From JBFWRI01 sp050248995 (lineage in GTDB: Bacteria; Pseudomonadota; Alphaproteobacteria; JAIXQD01): a DNA stretch of 64,000 bases. The notes below the pieces were generated by a model. That model did not search any database and was not told the DNA's origin. It saw nothing but the letters and a program-made list of their open reading frames with translations. The translations under genes and the position numbers were made by a program. Numbering within the stretch: position 1 is the first letter of the stretch; each line of letters begins with the position of its first letter. The DNA is taken from the NCBI GenBank assembly GCA_050248995.1, contig JBFWRI010000004.1, forward strand, positions 13,385 to 77,384, read 5' to 3'. Positions 33,739 to 42,238 of this stretch are shown here, one piece after another.

Positions 33739-34603
33739 AGCCGCGCACGGTTCCCTGATTGCGGTACCAGTTAAACTCTTCCTGCGCAGCCATATCGCGG
33801 TACCCCAACCGATAGACCCAGCCTGAGGCAATCATCAATGGGTTCAGAGAGGCGACGCCTTTGATAAACGAACCAATGCCCAGCTTCTTGCAATTTTCCT
33901 TCAGGTTACGGCGCACGGCTGCAGGGCGGCCAAGTTCTTTCCGGCTTTCGTTCGTGGCATATAATGTAATACCGGCACCCGCTGCAAAAATAGCCTGCTG
34001 AAGAAAGGTACTTGGAATTGATGATCCCAATAGGCTGATATCACCAACAGCCGCAAAGAAGGGTGCATTGATGCGATTGATATTCTGCCGCCACGTCTCG
34101 CCACGCACACTGTCGCCAGCCATTTGTTCCAGCAATGCTTCTCCGGCTTGGCTATTTGCAATCGTTACCATGTTGCAGATGTTGTACGACACGTTGCCAA
34201 CAATGACTGCGGCGGCGGCAAGGGCAGTCGGTGTTAGCGCGCCCGCCAGCAAGGGTGCCGCAATGGGCGCGGCAATACCAACACCCACCCAGTTCAGTAA
34301 CGAAATGACAAAATTGCTGGTGCCGGGCTTGGTGAGGAATTGCAGTTGGCGTGGCAGCTTCTTTTTTATCCATGCGCCTGCTGCTTTCGCTGTGGGTGAA
34401 GCCGACAGTTTTTTTGCTGCCGCATAACTAAGCGCCAGCGCACCATTCAGGCCGGCCAGAACAAAAAACCCTGTTCCCCCGGTTGCAAGGCCTAATGCTG
34501 TGTAAGTGAAAATGTTAGCGATCTGCCATTTGTGCCCGGGGTCAGCTTTCAGCGCTTTCTGGCGGGCCTCTTCAGCCTTATCTAGAAATTCCTCGTCCGT
34601 CAT
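33701..34603 (-). CDS. Hypothetical multi-helix membrane protein (ORFan)
   Basis: I do not recognise this 300-residue protein. It has an acidic N-terminus (TDEEFLDKAEEARQ) and about five to six hydrophobic segments between residues 35 and 220, several Ala/Gly-rich (IAAPIAAPLLAGALTPTALAAAAVI). A basic tail follows. The last codons run antisense into ctaG. It lies 46 bases after the nucleoside hydrolase gene and probably belongs to the cobS-cobT transcript. Confidence 0.6.
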   Translation of the reverse strand: MTDEEFLDKAEEARQKALKADPGHKWQIANIFTYTALGLATGGTGFFVLAGLNGALALSYAAAKKLSASPTAKAAGAWIKKKLPRQLQFLTKPGTSNFVISLLNWVGVGIAAPIAAPLLAGALTPTALAAAAVIVGNVSYNICNMVTIANSQAGEALLEQMAGDSVRGETWRQNINRINAPFFAAVGDISLLGSSIPSTFLQQAIFAAGAGITLYATNESRKELGRPAAVRRNLKENCKKLGIGSFIKGVASLNPLMIASGWVYRLGYRDMAAQEEFNWYRNQGTVRGFNLSLQNKCNAG

Positions 34604-34649
34604 TGGCGGAGTATAAGGTGTGGCGCCGAAAGTATTCTAACTGCCTGAT

Positions 34650-35585
34650 TTAGTGGCGGTAAATATCATAATAAGCGACGGGTTTCTTGCTGGGCCGCTT
34701 AACGCGCGAGCTGAGGAATTCGTTGAAGACTGCAGCATCATCATCGGCCTTCAGATCCACAACAAAGTGTTTACCGCCGGGCTTTGGTGTTACTTCCGTG
34801 TGATCGTGCTGGTTCAGCGTCACCTTTGACGGTTGCGAGATATCGAAAATGTGATCGCATTGGCCACTGGCGAAGGCGATGGTGGCTGGGTCCCACGCGG
34901 GTCGTGCATTTTCAACACGTTTGAACATCGTTATCCCTTGCAGCAAGGGCCAGTGGTGTGGATTCCACAGCTCATCCAGTGGCCGCGGATCAAAGTTCAG
35001 TCTCTTGCCCAGCGGGGATTGGCAGAAGAAGATATTTCCTTCAAACGTCTCCAGCACATCACGGAAAGCTTCGGGATCAAGTCCGACATTAGTTTCCACA
35101 CGTGCCCGTTCAAAGTCGCCGGCCATCATGACTATACGCAATACCTTGCGATTGAACAGTTCACGCTGCTCAGGCTTTGACAAGTACAAGGCGATATTGG
35201 CTGATGATCCGATCATTACCAGCTGCACGCTGGCATCTTCCGCTTCGCTTAGCGTCTTGGTCAGCACGGCTTCGCAGTGATCGACAGGTGCGACACCCTT
35301 GAAGTCGCGCTCACGCTGCACACGGTCATAAATCAGGTCAACCAGCGCCAGGTAATTCAGTTTCTTCGATGCGCCGGAACGCGCCGTAGGGCAGCCGATT
35401 GTCGCTGGAAGATCAAGATGGCTGGCAAGGTAACGCGCCAGCATCGTTGCCTGAGGGCGCGCATTGGAAAGCAGAATGGCGCGAACGTCCATCTGTTTGT
35501 CTTCCTGCAGGGCGCCAGCAAGATACAGCGCAATCAGGTCATCAACGTCTTCGCCCAAATCGGTATCTATAATGGTCGTCAGCAT
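34650..35585 (-). CDS. Nucleoside hydrolase (IunH-type) family protein
   Basis: The 311-residue protein has the calcium-site motif DTDLGEDVDDLIAL at its N-terminus and conserved TNVGLDPEAF and PAWDPATIAF segments later. The family cleaves N-glycosidic bonds of ribonucleosides. Specificity is unknown: the NVGLDPEAF stretch replaces the usual N-x-x-E-x-N-x-x-x-DPEA pattern in shortened form. It follows cobT by nine bases, an unexpected pairing. Confidence 0.8.
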   Translation of the reverse strand: MLTTIIDTDLGEDVDDLIALYLAGALQEDKQMDVRAILLSNARPQATMLARYLASHLDLPATIGCPTARSGASKKLNYLALVDLIYDRVQRERDFKGVAPVDHCEAVLTKTLSEAEDASVQLVMIGSSANIALYLSKPEQRELFNRKVLRIVMMAGDFERARVETNVGLDPEAFRDVLETFEGNIFFCQSPLGKRLNFDPRPLDELWNPHHWPLLQGITMFKRVENARPAWDPATIAFASGQCDHIFDISQPSKVTLNQHDHTEVTPKPGGKHFVVDLKADDDAAVFNEFLSSRVKRPSKKPVAYYDIYRH

Positions 35586-35594
35586 GGCCGCAGG

Positions 35595-37355
35595 CTAGGC
35601 CGCCTTGAACAACCCGGCAAGTTCTTTCGTCATGGTCGGGCCCAACTGGTCAACATCAGCAATCGTCACCGCGCGCTGGTAATAACGTGTGACATCATGG
35701 CCAATCCCAACCGCCAGCAATTCGACCGGTGTTCGGCTTTGCAGCCATTCAATAACCGCGTGCAGGTGCTGTTCCAGATACATGCCGGGGTTTGCCGCCA
35801 GCGTCGCATCATCTACCGGCGCCCCGTCAGAAATCACCATCAGAATCTTGCGTGCCTCGCGGCGGCTTAACAGGCGCTCAGCCGCCCACAGCAGCGCTTC
35901 GCCGTCGATGTTTTCCTTCAGCAGGCCTTCGCGCAGCATCAGGCCAAGGTTCTTGCGCGCCCGGCGATACGGCACATCGGCCGACTTATAGATAATGTGA
36001 CGCAGTTCGTTGATACGGCCCGGCAGTTTCGGCTTTCCGGCCTGGACCCATGCTTCGCGCGCACGGCCGCCTTTCCACGAACGTGTAGTGAAGCCTAGGA
36101 TTTCCACCTTCACGCCGCAGCGTTCCAGCGTGCGCGCCAGAATGTCGGCCGACAGCGCCGCCAGCGTAATCGGCCGCCCGCGCATGCTGCCCGAATTATC
36201 CAGTAATATCGTCACCACCGTGTCGCGGAAGTCGGCGTCGTGTTCCTGCTTGTAAATCGTGCGTACGGTCGGGTCGATGACCAGGCGCGGCAGGCGGGCC
36301 GAATTGATAAGCCCTTCTTCCACATCAAACTGCCAGTGGCGGTTCTGCTGTGCCAGCAACTGCCGCGCCAGCCGTGCTGCCAGCCGCGCCACAATGCCCT
36401 GGTGCGGCTCCAGCTGGTGATCCAGCAGGTGACGCAGGCGCGCCAATTCGTTTTGATCGGCGAGGTCTTCGGCAGTCGCCACTTCGTCGTGCTCGGCTGT
36501 GAATACGCGGTATGGAATGGCGATACCGTCGCGGGCTGCAGCAGACGGCGGCATGGCCGCAGCTTCCTGCGGCGTACCCTCACCTTCCTGCTGGCCGGCC
36601 TCGGTCAGTGCGGGCTCGGCGTCCTGCGTCTGCATATCGCCGCCGTCATCCGTCGTCTCGCTTTTATCGGCAGCTTCCTTGCTGGCGTCATCCGGCTGTT
36701 CTGATGACGGCTCACCCTTCTCGTTATCTTCTTCGTTGGAGGCGTTGTTTTCCTGAACTTCAGCTTCGGCCGCCAGGAACCCAAGATCCTGAAGCGTCTC
36801 GATGCTGGCGCGCGCGAAGGCTTTCTGGTCGTGTATCACATCCAGCAGGCGCTGGAATGCCTCGGTACGGTAATCGCCGGTCGGCTTCACATCATTCGTA
36901 ATGATTTCCGGCATGGCCTGCTGCAAAAACGCCAGCTGTGCGCTTTGCGCGGCATTGAACTTGTGCTTCGGCAGGAATTCCGTGGCGTACTGCGCGGCGA
37001 TATTGGCTTTCACACCCGGCCACTGCTGTGCGCCCAGCACGGCGCAGCGTGCGGCTTCCAGCGCGGAAAAAATGCCGGCCGCCGGTTCGGCCAACGGCAG
37101 GTTACGTGTGTGGATGGATGCATCATGGTGACGTAGCTCGCACGCCATCTGGTCAGCGACCCCACGCCATTGATTTAAAAGAGGGGTGCTTTTTGCTTCT
37201 GTTTCAAGCGGCGTATTCAGACGCAGGCGCGGATTGGCAACGCCCAGCGGTGATGTTATCGGCTCGCGCGCTGTATAGTCGACAACGACATCATGCTTGC
37301 CACCCAGCGCCCGAACGGCGGCGGCGGTGGCTTGTTTCAGCAGCTCGAGGTTCAT
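35595..37355 (-). CDS. cobT: Cobaltochelatase subunit CobT
   Basis: The 586-residue protein has a helical N-terminal domain (1-200) and a very acidic linker (about 205-260, Glu/Asp/Ser-rich). A C-terminal von Willebrand A domain carries the MIDAS motif in LLDNSGSMRG and the second Asp in ISDGAPVDD. With CobS it forms the AAA+ motor of aerobic cobaltochelatase. Its ATG overlaps the cobS stop (ATGA). CobN is not encoded in the window. Confidence 0.93.
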   Translation of the reverse strand: MNLELLKQATAAAVRALGGKHDVVVDYTAREPITSPLGVANPRLRLNTPLETEAKSTPLLNQWRGVADQMACELRHHDASIHTRNLPLAEPAAGIFSALEAARCAVLGAQQWPGVKANIAAQYATEFLPKHKFNAAQSAQLAFLQQAMPEIITNDVKPTGDYRTEAFQRLLDVIHDQKAFARASIETLQDLGFLAAEAEVQENNASNEEDNEKGEPSSEQPDDASKEAADKSETTDDGGDMQTQDAEPALTEAGQQEGEGTPQEAAAMPPSAAARDGIAIPYRVFTAEHDEVATAEDLADQNELARLRHLLDHQLEPHQGIVARLAARLARQLLAQQNRHWQFDVEEGLINSARLPRLVIDPTVRTIYKQEHDADFRDTVVTILLDNSGSMRGRPITLAALSADILARTLERCGVKVEILGFTTRSWKGGRAREAWVQAGKPKLPGRINELRHIIYKSADVPYRRARKNLGLMLREGLLKENIDGEALLWAAERLLSRREARKILMVISDGAPVDDATLAANPGMYLEQHLHAVIEWLQSRTPVELLAVGIGHDVTRYYQRAVTIADVDQLGPTMTKELAGLFKAA

Positions 37356-38320
37356 GCGACTTTTAAATCATCCGGCGCTTCGGCCAGGTCTTCGCCGAAG
37401 GCACGCTGGTAAAACTCGGCCAGCGTCGCGCGTTCGGTTTCGTCGCACTTGTTGAAGAACGACACGCGGAACGCATAGCCGACGCTGTTGAACAGCTTCG
37501 CATTCTCACCCCACGAAATCACCGTTCGCGGCGACATCACGGTTGAAAGATCGCCGGCCTTGAAGGCTTCGCGCGTCAGCTCAGCCACTTTCACCATGCT
37601 GGCGGCGACTTTCTCATCCAGCCCCGGCACCTTGGCGCGCACGATCTTCATTTCCACGTCGAACGGCAGGTAATCAAGCCGCGCGACGATGTTCCAGCGG
37701 TCCATCTGGCCCTGGTTGATGGGCTGCGTGCCGTGGTACATGCCAGTGCTGTCGCCCAAACCAATCGTGTTGGCCGTTGCGAACAGGCGGAAATACTTAT
37801 GTGGCGTAATAACGCGATTAGCTTCCAGCAACGTCAGGCGGCCTTCGGCTTCCAGAATACGCTGGATCACGAACATCACATCGGGGCGGCCAGCGTCGTA
37901 TTCGTCGAATACCAGCGCCACCGGCCGCTGTAGCGCCCACGGCAACAAGCCTTCCTTGTATTCCGTCACCTGCAATCCGTCGCGCAGCACGATCGCGTCG
38001 CGGCCGACAAGATCAATGCGGCTGATGTGGCTATCAAGGTTGATGCGCAGGCACGGCCAGTTCAGGCGCGCGGCCACCTGTTCGATGTGTGTCGATTTAC
38101 CGGTGCCGTGCAGCCCCTGCACCAGCACGCGGCGCCCAGCCGTGAAGCCGGCCAGAATGGCCAGCGTCGTGGCCTGATCGAACTGGTAAGCCGGGTCGAC
38201 TTCGGGGACATATTCCTGCAGCTCGTGCCCCTGCGGAAACACGGGCACGGTTAACGCCGTATCGAAGCCAAATAGCTGTTTTGCCGGGGTATTTTTTGCG
38301 TCTTTGCTGGGCATACCCAT
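37352..38320 (-). CDS. cobS: Cobaltochelatase subunit CobS (AAA+ ATPase)
   Basis: This 322-residue MoxR-type ATPase has Walker A GLHGTGKST, Walker B VALVFDEYDAG and sensor 1 LFATANTIG. The CobS-specific stretch TGMYHGTQPINQGQMDRWNIV is also present. Starts at 38320 and 38314 are both possible. It drives ATP-dependent metal insertion with CobT and CobN. In many alphaproteobacteria cobS lies directly next to a dnaJ-like gene and bolA; here two ORFans are inserted. Confidence 0.95.
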   Translation of the reverse strand: MGMPSKDAKNTPAKQLFGFDTALTVPVFPQGHELQEYVPEVDPAYQFDQATTLAILAGFTAGRRVLVQGLHGTGKSTHIEQVAARLNWPCLRINLDSHISRIDLVGRDAIVLRDGLQVTEYKEGLLPWALQRPVALVFDEYDAGRPDVMFVIQRILEAEGRLTLLEANRVITPHKYFRLFATANTIGLGDSTGMYHGTQPINQGQMDRWNIVARLDYLPFDVEMKIVRAKVPGLDEKVAASMVKVAELTREAFKAGDLSTVMSPRTVISWGENAKLFNSVGYAFRVSFFNKCDETERATLAEFYQRAFGEDLAEAPDDLKVA

Positions 38321-38387
38321 TATTGGCCGAAATCCCCATTAGTTTCAAGGGCATTAGGTATATTCGGCCGAGATTTTGAAGGCATTT

Positions 38388-39662
38388 ATGAGCAGAGCAC
38401 AAACTACAGCACCCAAAGGCTGGCAGCCAAAGATTGTCTGGAGCGCGGAAGCACAGAAGGACATCGGGCGACTGCTATGGGGTAAGGAATTCGGCGGCGT
38501 TGCCGACCGCCGCCTGCCGGCTGTGCTGCACACGATCGCTGGCTCGTTCCGCAACGCCGATCTGCGGAAGAAACGAGCCAGCCGTATCACCAACACCACA
38601 CCGCGTGGTTCGCTTCACATCGTATTTCCAAAAAACTTGAAGACGATTACAGCAGAAGGCACGGTCGACTTTATCACGCCTTGCGCTGGTGAACGTGAAA
38701 AGGTTCACCCCATGCGCGATAATTGGCAGGCTACATTAGCGCCTGAATACGCTTATCGTTTTGCCGAGTACGCCAAGGCTTATGCAGAGGCGACAACCGA
38801 CACCGAACGAGCTAAGTGGCGTCAGCTCTTTACGGCCCAGCTTCTCGATATAAATATGTATCCAAACGCCACGGGTCTTGATGACCAGAACAAGGCACGC
38901 GCCAAGAGCGATCCACTGACCGAGCCGACAGCTGCCGGCTCGCACGCATGGATGGAATTCATGTCAGATCGCAGCGACCCCGATATGATGTATATGGTCG
39001 GAAAGCGTCTGCAAGGCATTAAGCATGTAACGGCTATTATCGGCGACGAAGACAGCCCAGAACGCGAATCTTTTTTGCAGTGGTACATCCCTGAACTAAA
39101 AAAATCTATAAATAATAAGGCTGAAGATCATCCTGTGGATGACGATCAGGCACACGATATCGGCGCCATCATCTGTTCATCGCTGGCAGCCGGGGGCCTG
39201 ACTATGCTGCCGCGCCGCGTGCCCCCAAACGAGCGTTCGTACCTGATGCGTCTTGGGGGTTATCTCCGCTGTTACACAGAAAGCCTGCCAAAAAACACTC
39301 GGGAAATTAGGAAGACCGAACACTACAAATTTGGTGGCCGCCAGATGATGAAAGTTGTGACAGAAGTTCATGACACTTACATCGAGATCATAGCCGTGCG
39401 CCCGCTGGAATCCAACTTCATTGGTGCAAACCTTGCCGAAGCGCAGGCCAACCCGTTTATCTTGGAAATCACCGGCGAAGGCGAACGCACTAAGGAGCAA
39501 CTGGATCCTATTTTCATCAACGGCAGTGAGGTCGGCAAGAATCTTTTAGGCTGGGTGCCAGCATGGCTGACAGGAATTGGCGCATGGCAACAGCGCACAC
39601 GCACTGATGCATTACCGAAAACTGCACGCGTCGACTTAAAAGTTATCGCACCAAAAGGATAG
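38388..39662 (+). CDS. Large hypothetical cytosolic protein (ORFan)
   Basis: I do not recognise this protein, 424 residues from the ATG at 38388, which has GAAGG upstream. It has no signal peptide or membrane helix. The sequence is mixed alpha/beta with many charged residues; notable stretches are TPRGSLHIVFPKNLKTI, AWMEFMSDRSDPDMMYMVGKR and FKFGG-like YKFGGRQMMKVVTEVHD. It is paired with the membrane ORFan four bases downstream and diverges from cobS. Confidence 0.6.
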   Translation: MSRAQTTAPKGWQPKIVWSAEAQKDIGRLLWGKEFGGVADRRLPAVLHTIAGSFRNADLRKKRASRITNTTPRGSLHIVFPKNLKTITAEGTVDFITPCAGEREKVHPMRDNWQATLAPEYAYRFAEYAKAYAEATTDTERAKWRQLFTAQLLDINMYPNATGLDDQNKARAKSDPLTEPTAAGSHAWMEFMSDRSDPDMMYMVGKRLQGIKHVTAIIGDEDSPERESFLQWYIPELKKSINNKAEDHPVDDDQAHDIGAIICSSLAAGGLTMLPRRVPPNERSYLMRLGGYLRCYTESLPKNTREIRKTEHYKFGGRQMMKVVTEVHDTYIEIIAVRPLESNFIGANLAEAQANPFILEITGEGERTKEQLDPIFINGSEVGKNLLGWVPAWLTGIGAWQQRTRTDALPKTARVDLKVIAPKG

Positions 39663-39665
39663 CCA

Positions 39666-40250
39666 ATGACAAGAATAAAAGATCTTCCCCCACTTGACCC
39701 CAACGGTGTTTATAACCCCGGCGGTGGATTTTTTTATGAACTAAAGGCATTTTTTCTGGGCGATCCGATCGTGGATCGCGGAAGGCCATTTGCCCCAGTT
39801 ATGCGCAGTATAGCTGTGCTGGCTGTTGCCGCAGCGGCGATGGCGACATCCCGTATCCATTCACTTGCCGAATACTTTGCGGTCAATACCGGTACTGTTT
39901 CATCCGAACAGACCGTACACGATGGGGCCGACAGGATCGCCAACCCGGCAGAAGAAGTATTTCATGATGACCTCATGGACAGGCCGCCGGAGTACTGGAC
40001 CGTTCGGCCCGAAGGCTTTACGTTCGCCAATGATCGCCTGACGCAAATGTGCGCTGAATTCAGTACTGCGCCTGACCAAAGATTCTGCTTCCATGTCAGT
40101 GACGGCCCGGCATACGGCGACGCAAGGTACAATCCGCAAAGCGTGGCAGGACAACCGGTTCTAACCGAAAACCAGGTTGCAATAGCCCGCGAGCTGATCA
40201 ATCAGGTGAATGACCGCGACGGCCGGCCCGTTCAGCTAACGTTCGAATAG
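39666..40250 (+). CDS. Hypothetical single-pass membrane protein (ORFan)
   Basis: I do not recognise this 194-residue protein. Its N-terminal 45 residues are Pro/Gly-rich and probably cytosolic, followed by one membrane helix (about 46-63, RSIAVLAVAAAAMATS). The remaining 130 residues would be periplasmic, with two Cys (QMCAEFS and RFCFHVSD). It starts four bases after the preceding ORFan, so the pair is likely co-expressed, perhaps with a cytosolic and an envelope-facing partner. Confidence 0.6.
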   Translation: MTRIKDLPPLDPNGVYNPGGGFFYELKAFFLGDPIVDRGRPFAPVMRSIAVLAVAAAAMATSRIHSLAEYFAVNTGTVSSEQTVHDGADRIANPAEEVFHDDLMDRPPEYWTVRPEGFTFANDRLTQMCAEFSTAPDQRFCFHVSDGPAYGDARYNPQSVAGQPVLTENQVAIARELINQVNDRDGRPVQLTFE

Positions 40251-40256
40251 CCGGCG

Positions 40257-40865
40257 TTAGCCCTTCAGTTTTTTCTTGATAACGGCATACGCGCGGTTGA
40301 TGAGTTTAATCACCTCATCAGCCGCCTTTTTTTCCTGCACATCAGATACCGTATCCGGGTGATGCTGTTTCACCAGCGTGCGGTAACGCTGTTTTACCTC
40401 ATAAAGGCTGACAGGCCAACCGAGCCCCAGACGCTTCAGCGCCGACTGTTCCTCGCCGCTTAGCGTCACCGGCGTTGCTTTGGCCGCGCCGCGGCGGTTG
40501 TTGTTGCGCGGGCGCCCATCGCCGTGGAAGCGTTCGAAGATATGGCGCTTCAGGGCCGCCGCATCCATCTCCTGATGGGGGCGCAAAAAGCCCAGCGGCC
40601 ATGTCGGGCGCCAACCCACAACATCTTCGCGGCGGATGCGCTCCATCTGCTCGGGCCCCACATCCTTGAAGTAATTCCACGCCTTGTTGTATTCCTGAAC
40701 GTGCTGCAGGCAGAACCAGCGGTAATTGCGCAGATCGTCCGGCGACTTTGGCGCGCGGAAATCACCCGACTGTGCGCATCCCGGGGCCTCGCACACATGC
40801 GGGGCCGGACTTGCATCGTCGGCGACGAATTTTTCTGCGGCTTGCCAATAAGATTTATCGAACAT
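40257..40865 (-). CDS. DnaJ-domain protein
   Basis: The 202-residue protein has a C-terminal J domain (about 145-202) with the HPD motif in KQHHPDTVSD, next to GLGWPVSLYEVKQRYRTL. The N-terminal part has paired Cys (APGCAQSGDF, WFCLQHVQEY), likely a small zinc-binding module. It is the J protein usually found beside cobS and bolA in alphaproteobacteria. It diverges from bolA with only 16 bases between start codons. Confidence 0.88.
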   Translation of the reverse strand: MFDKSYWQAAEKFVADDASPAPHVCEAPGCAQSGDFRAPKSPDDLRNYRWFCLQHVQEYNKAWNYFKDVGPEQMERIRREDVVGWRPTWPLGFLRPHQEMDAAALKRHIFERFHGDGRPRNNNRRGAAKATPVTLSGEEQSALKRLGLGWPVSLYEVKQRYRTLVKQHHPDTVSDVQEKKAADEVIKLINRAYAVIKKKLKG

Positions 40866-40881
40866 ACCTTACCAACATATC

Positions 40882-41142
40882 ATGTCCCGTACTAATCGTA
40901 TCATAGAAAAATTAACAGCGGCCTTGCAGCCGGTGCGGCTTGATGTGCGTGATATCAGCCATTTGCACGCTGGCCATGCCGGCGCTGGTGATGGGAAAAA
41001 CGAAACGCATTTCACGATTTCGATTGACAGCCCTGCGCTGGCCGGCAAATCACGCGTGCAGCAGCACCGTGCCATCAACGACCTGCTGGCCGACGAATTT
41101 GCCAGCGGTCTGCATGCCCTTAGCATCCATATCCTCGGCTAG
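40882..41142 (+). CDS. bolA: BolA-family protein
   Basis: The 86-residue protein has the BolA fold pattern: a first helix (IIEKLTAALQP), then ETHFTISIDSPALAGKSRVQQHRAINDLLADEF and a C-terminal GLHALSIHILG. The conserved His in the AIND region and the KSRVQQHR helix are kept. BolA proteins partner with monothiol glutaredoxins in iron-sulfur handling. The start is very close to the divergent dnaJ-like gene, leaving little room for a leader. Confidence 0.92.
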   Translation: MSRTNRIIEKLTAALQPVRLDVRDISHLHAGHAGAGDGKNETHFTISIDSPALAGKSRVQQHRAINDLLADEFASGLHALSIHILG

Positions 41143-41196
41143 GCCCGGTTTCCGGCCCTAATACAAACCTGGTTCCGGCCCCGGGATGAATACATC

Positions 41197-41258
41197 TATA
41201 GGTTGTACTTTTTGCTTGCATACAACCCAAAAGAGTATATAGGTAGGATACAACCCAA
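41197..41258 (+). promoter_or_regulatory. Promoter with iterated operator for the RHH regulator
   Basis: ATACAACCCAA occurs twice (41220-41230, 41248-41258), 28 bases apart. The inverse GGTTGTA lies at 41201-41207, and TATAGGT occurs at 41197 and 41238. A -35-like TTGCTT (41212-41217) and -10-like TATATA (41236-41241) are 18 bases apart. One repeat therefore falls in the spacer and the other at the expected start point, as for a repressor operator. Confidence 0.5.
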
Positions 41259-41277
41259 GATTGTAAATGGAGGTTAC

Positions 41278-41676
41278 ATGTCCTATATGCTGCAGGCGGC
41301 CCAACCGCCCTATACGAACGGCAACGACGCCACACCGCCTGTAAAAGAAAAAATCTGCCCGCGCAGCTCGCTGGTCATCCGTAATGTTGTTGTCTGCGGG
41401 CGCCGTACATCGATCCGGCTTGAACCCGAGATGTGGGGGAGCCTGCAGGAAATCTGCAAGCGCGAAAAATGCACGGCGCATGATATCGCCACCATGATCG
41501 CCAGCGCCAAGGGCATTGGTTCACTGACAGCTGCCATGCGTGTTTTCATCATGATCTATTTCCGTCAGGCAGCTACCGAAGACGGCCACAATCGGGCGGG
41601 GCATGGCAGCGGCAGCGTACTGCAACCGCTGTTCAATGCCATCGCCGCGCAAACGCCTATGCGGCGACAGTACTAG
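41278..41676 (+). CDS. Ribbon-helix-helix transcriptional regulator
   Basis: The protein has 132 residues from the ATG at 41278, which follows TGGAGG at five bases. The RHH_4-type domain (about 45-100) has RRTSIRLEPEMWGSLQEICKR as ribbon and first helix, and SLTAAMRVFIMIYFR at the end of the domain. It is probably a DNA-binding repressor. The repeated motif straddling its own promoter suggests autoregulation. Its TAG stop overlaps that of aroK in a shared CTAG. Confidence 0.8.
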   Translation: MSYMLQAAQPPYTNGNDATPPVKEKICPRSSLVIRNVVVCGRRTSIRLEPEMWGSLQEICKREKCTAHDIATMIASAKGIGSLTAAMRVFIMIYFRQAATEDGHNRAGHGSGSVLQPLFNAIAAQTPMRRQY

Positions 41677-42191
41677 TCTTTTCTGACAGCGGCGACAATC
41701 GCTTCGATAAGGTCGGGGACACTCAGCGCATCTGTATCGAATGACAGCGCCGCCTCGGCATATTGCGGTTCGCGTTCTTTCAGCAGGCGATCCAGCGTCG
41801 CGCGCAGATCAACATCCTGCAGCAGGGGCCGGTGTTCAAGGCGGCGGATACGGTGGCTAAGCGTTTCCAGCCCTGCCTGCAGCCAGATGGTTGTGCCGCC
41901 GGCGATCAACATGGCCCGGGTTTCGTCATCGGCAAACGCATCACCCCCGGTGGCGATCACATGCGGTGGCCCGGCCAGCAGGCGATGCAATACCCGGCGC
42001 TCGAGCGCCCGCAGTTCGTCCTCGCCATAACTTTCATACAGCTCGGTGATGCCCATGCCGGCAGCGCGTTCGATTTCCATATCGCTATCGACGAAAGGCA
42101 TATTAAGGCGCTTGCCAAGGCGGCTGCCAAGGCTTGATTTTCCCACCCCCATCATGCCGACCAGGATGATATGTTCCGCTTTCTGACCCAT
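41673..42191 (-). CDS. aroK: Shikimate kinase
   Basis: The 172-residue protein has Walker A GMMGVGKSS near residue 13, the shikimate-binding DSDMEIE pair and R in the ERRVL region. The TGGDAF loop stands where most enzymes have GGG. The LID segment is HRPLLQ. It phosphorylates shikimate in aromatic amino acid synthesis. aroB, usually adjacent, is not downstream here. It is transcribed divergently from the secreted protein upstream of xerD. Confidence 0.93.
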   Translation of the reverse strand: MGQKAEHIILVGMMGVGKSSLGSRLGKRLNMPFVDSDMEIERAAGMGITELYESYGEDELRALERRVLHRLLAGPPHVIATGGDAFADDETRAMLIAGGTTIWLQAGLETLSHRIRRLEHRPLLQDVDLRATLDRLLKEREPQYAEAALSFDTDALSVPDLIEAIVAAVRKD

Positions 42192-42238
42192 TCCCTGCTC
42201 TTGCCAACATCGTCGGCACTAAACACAATGTCCTAGTT

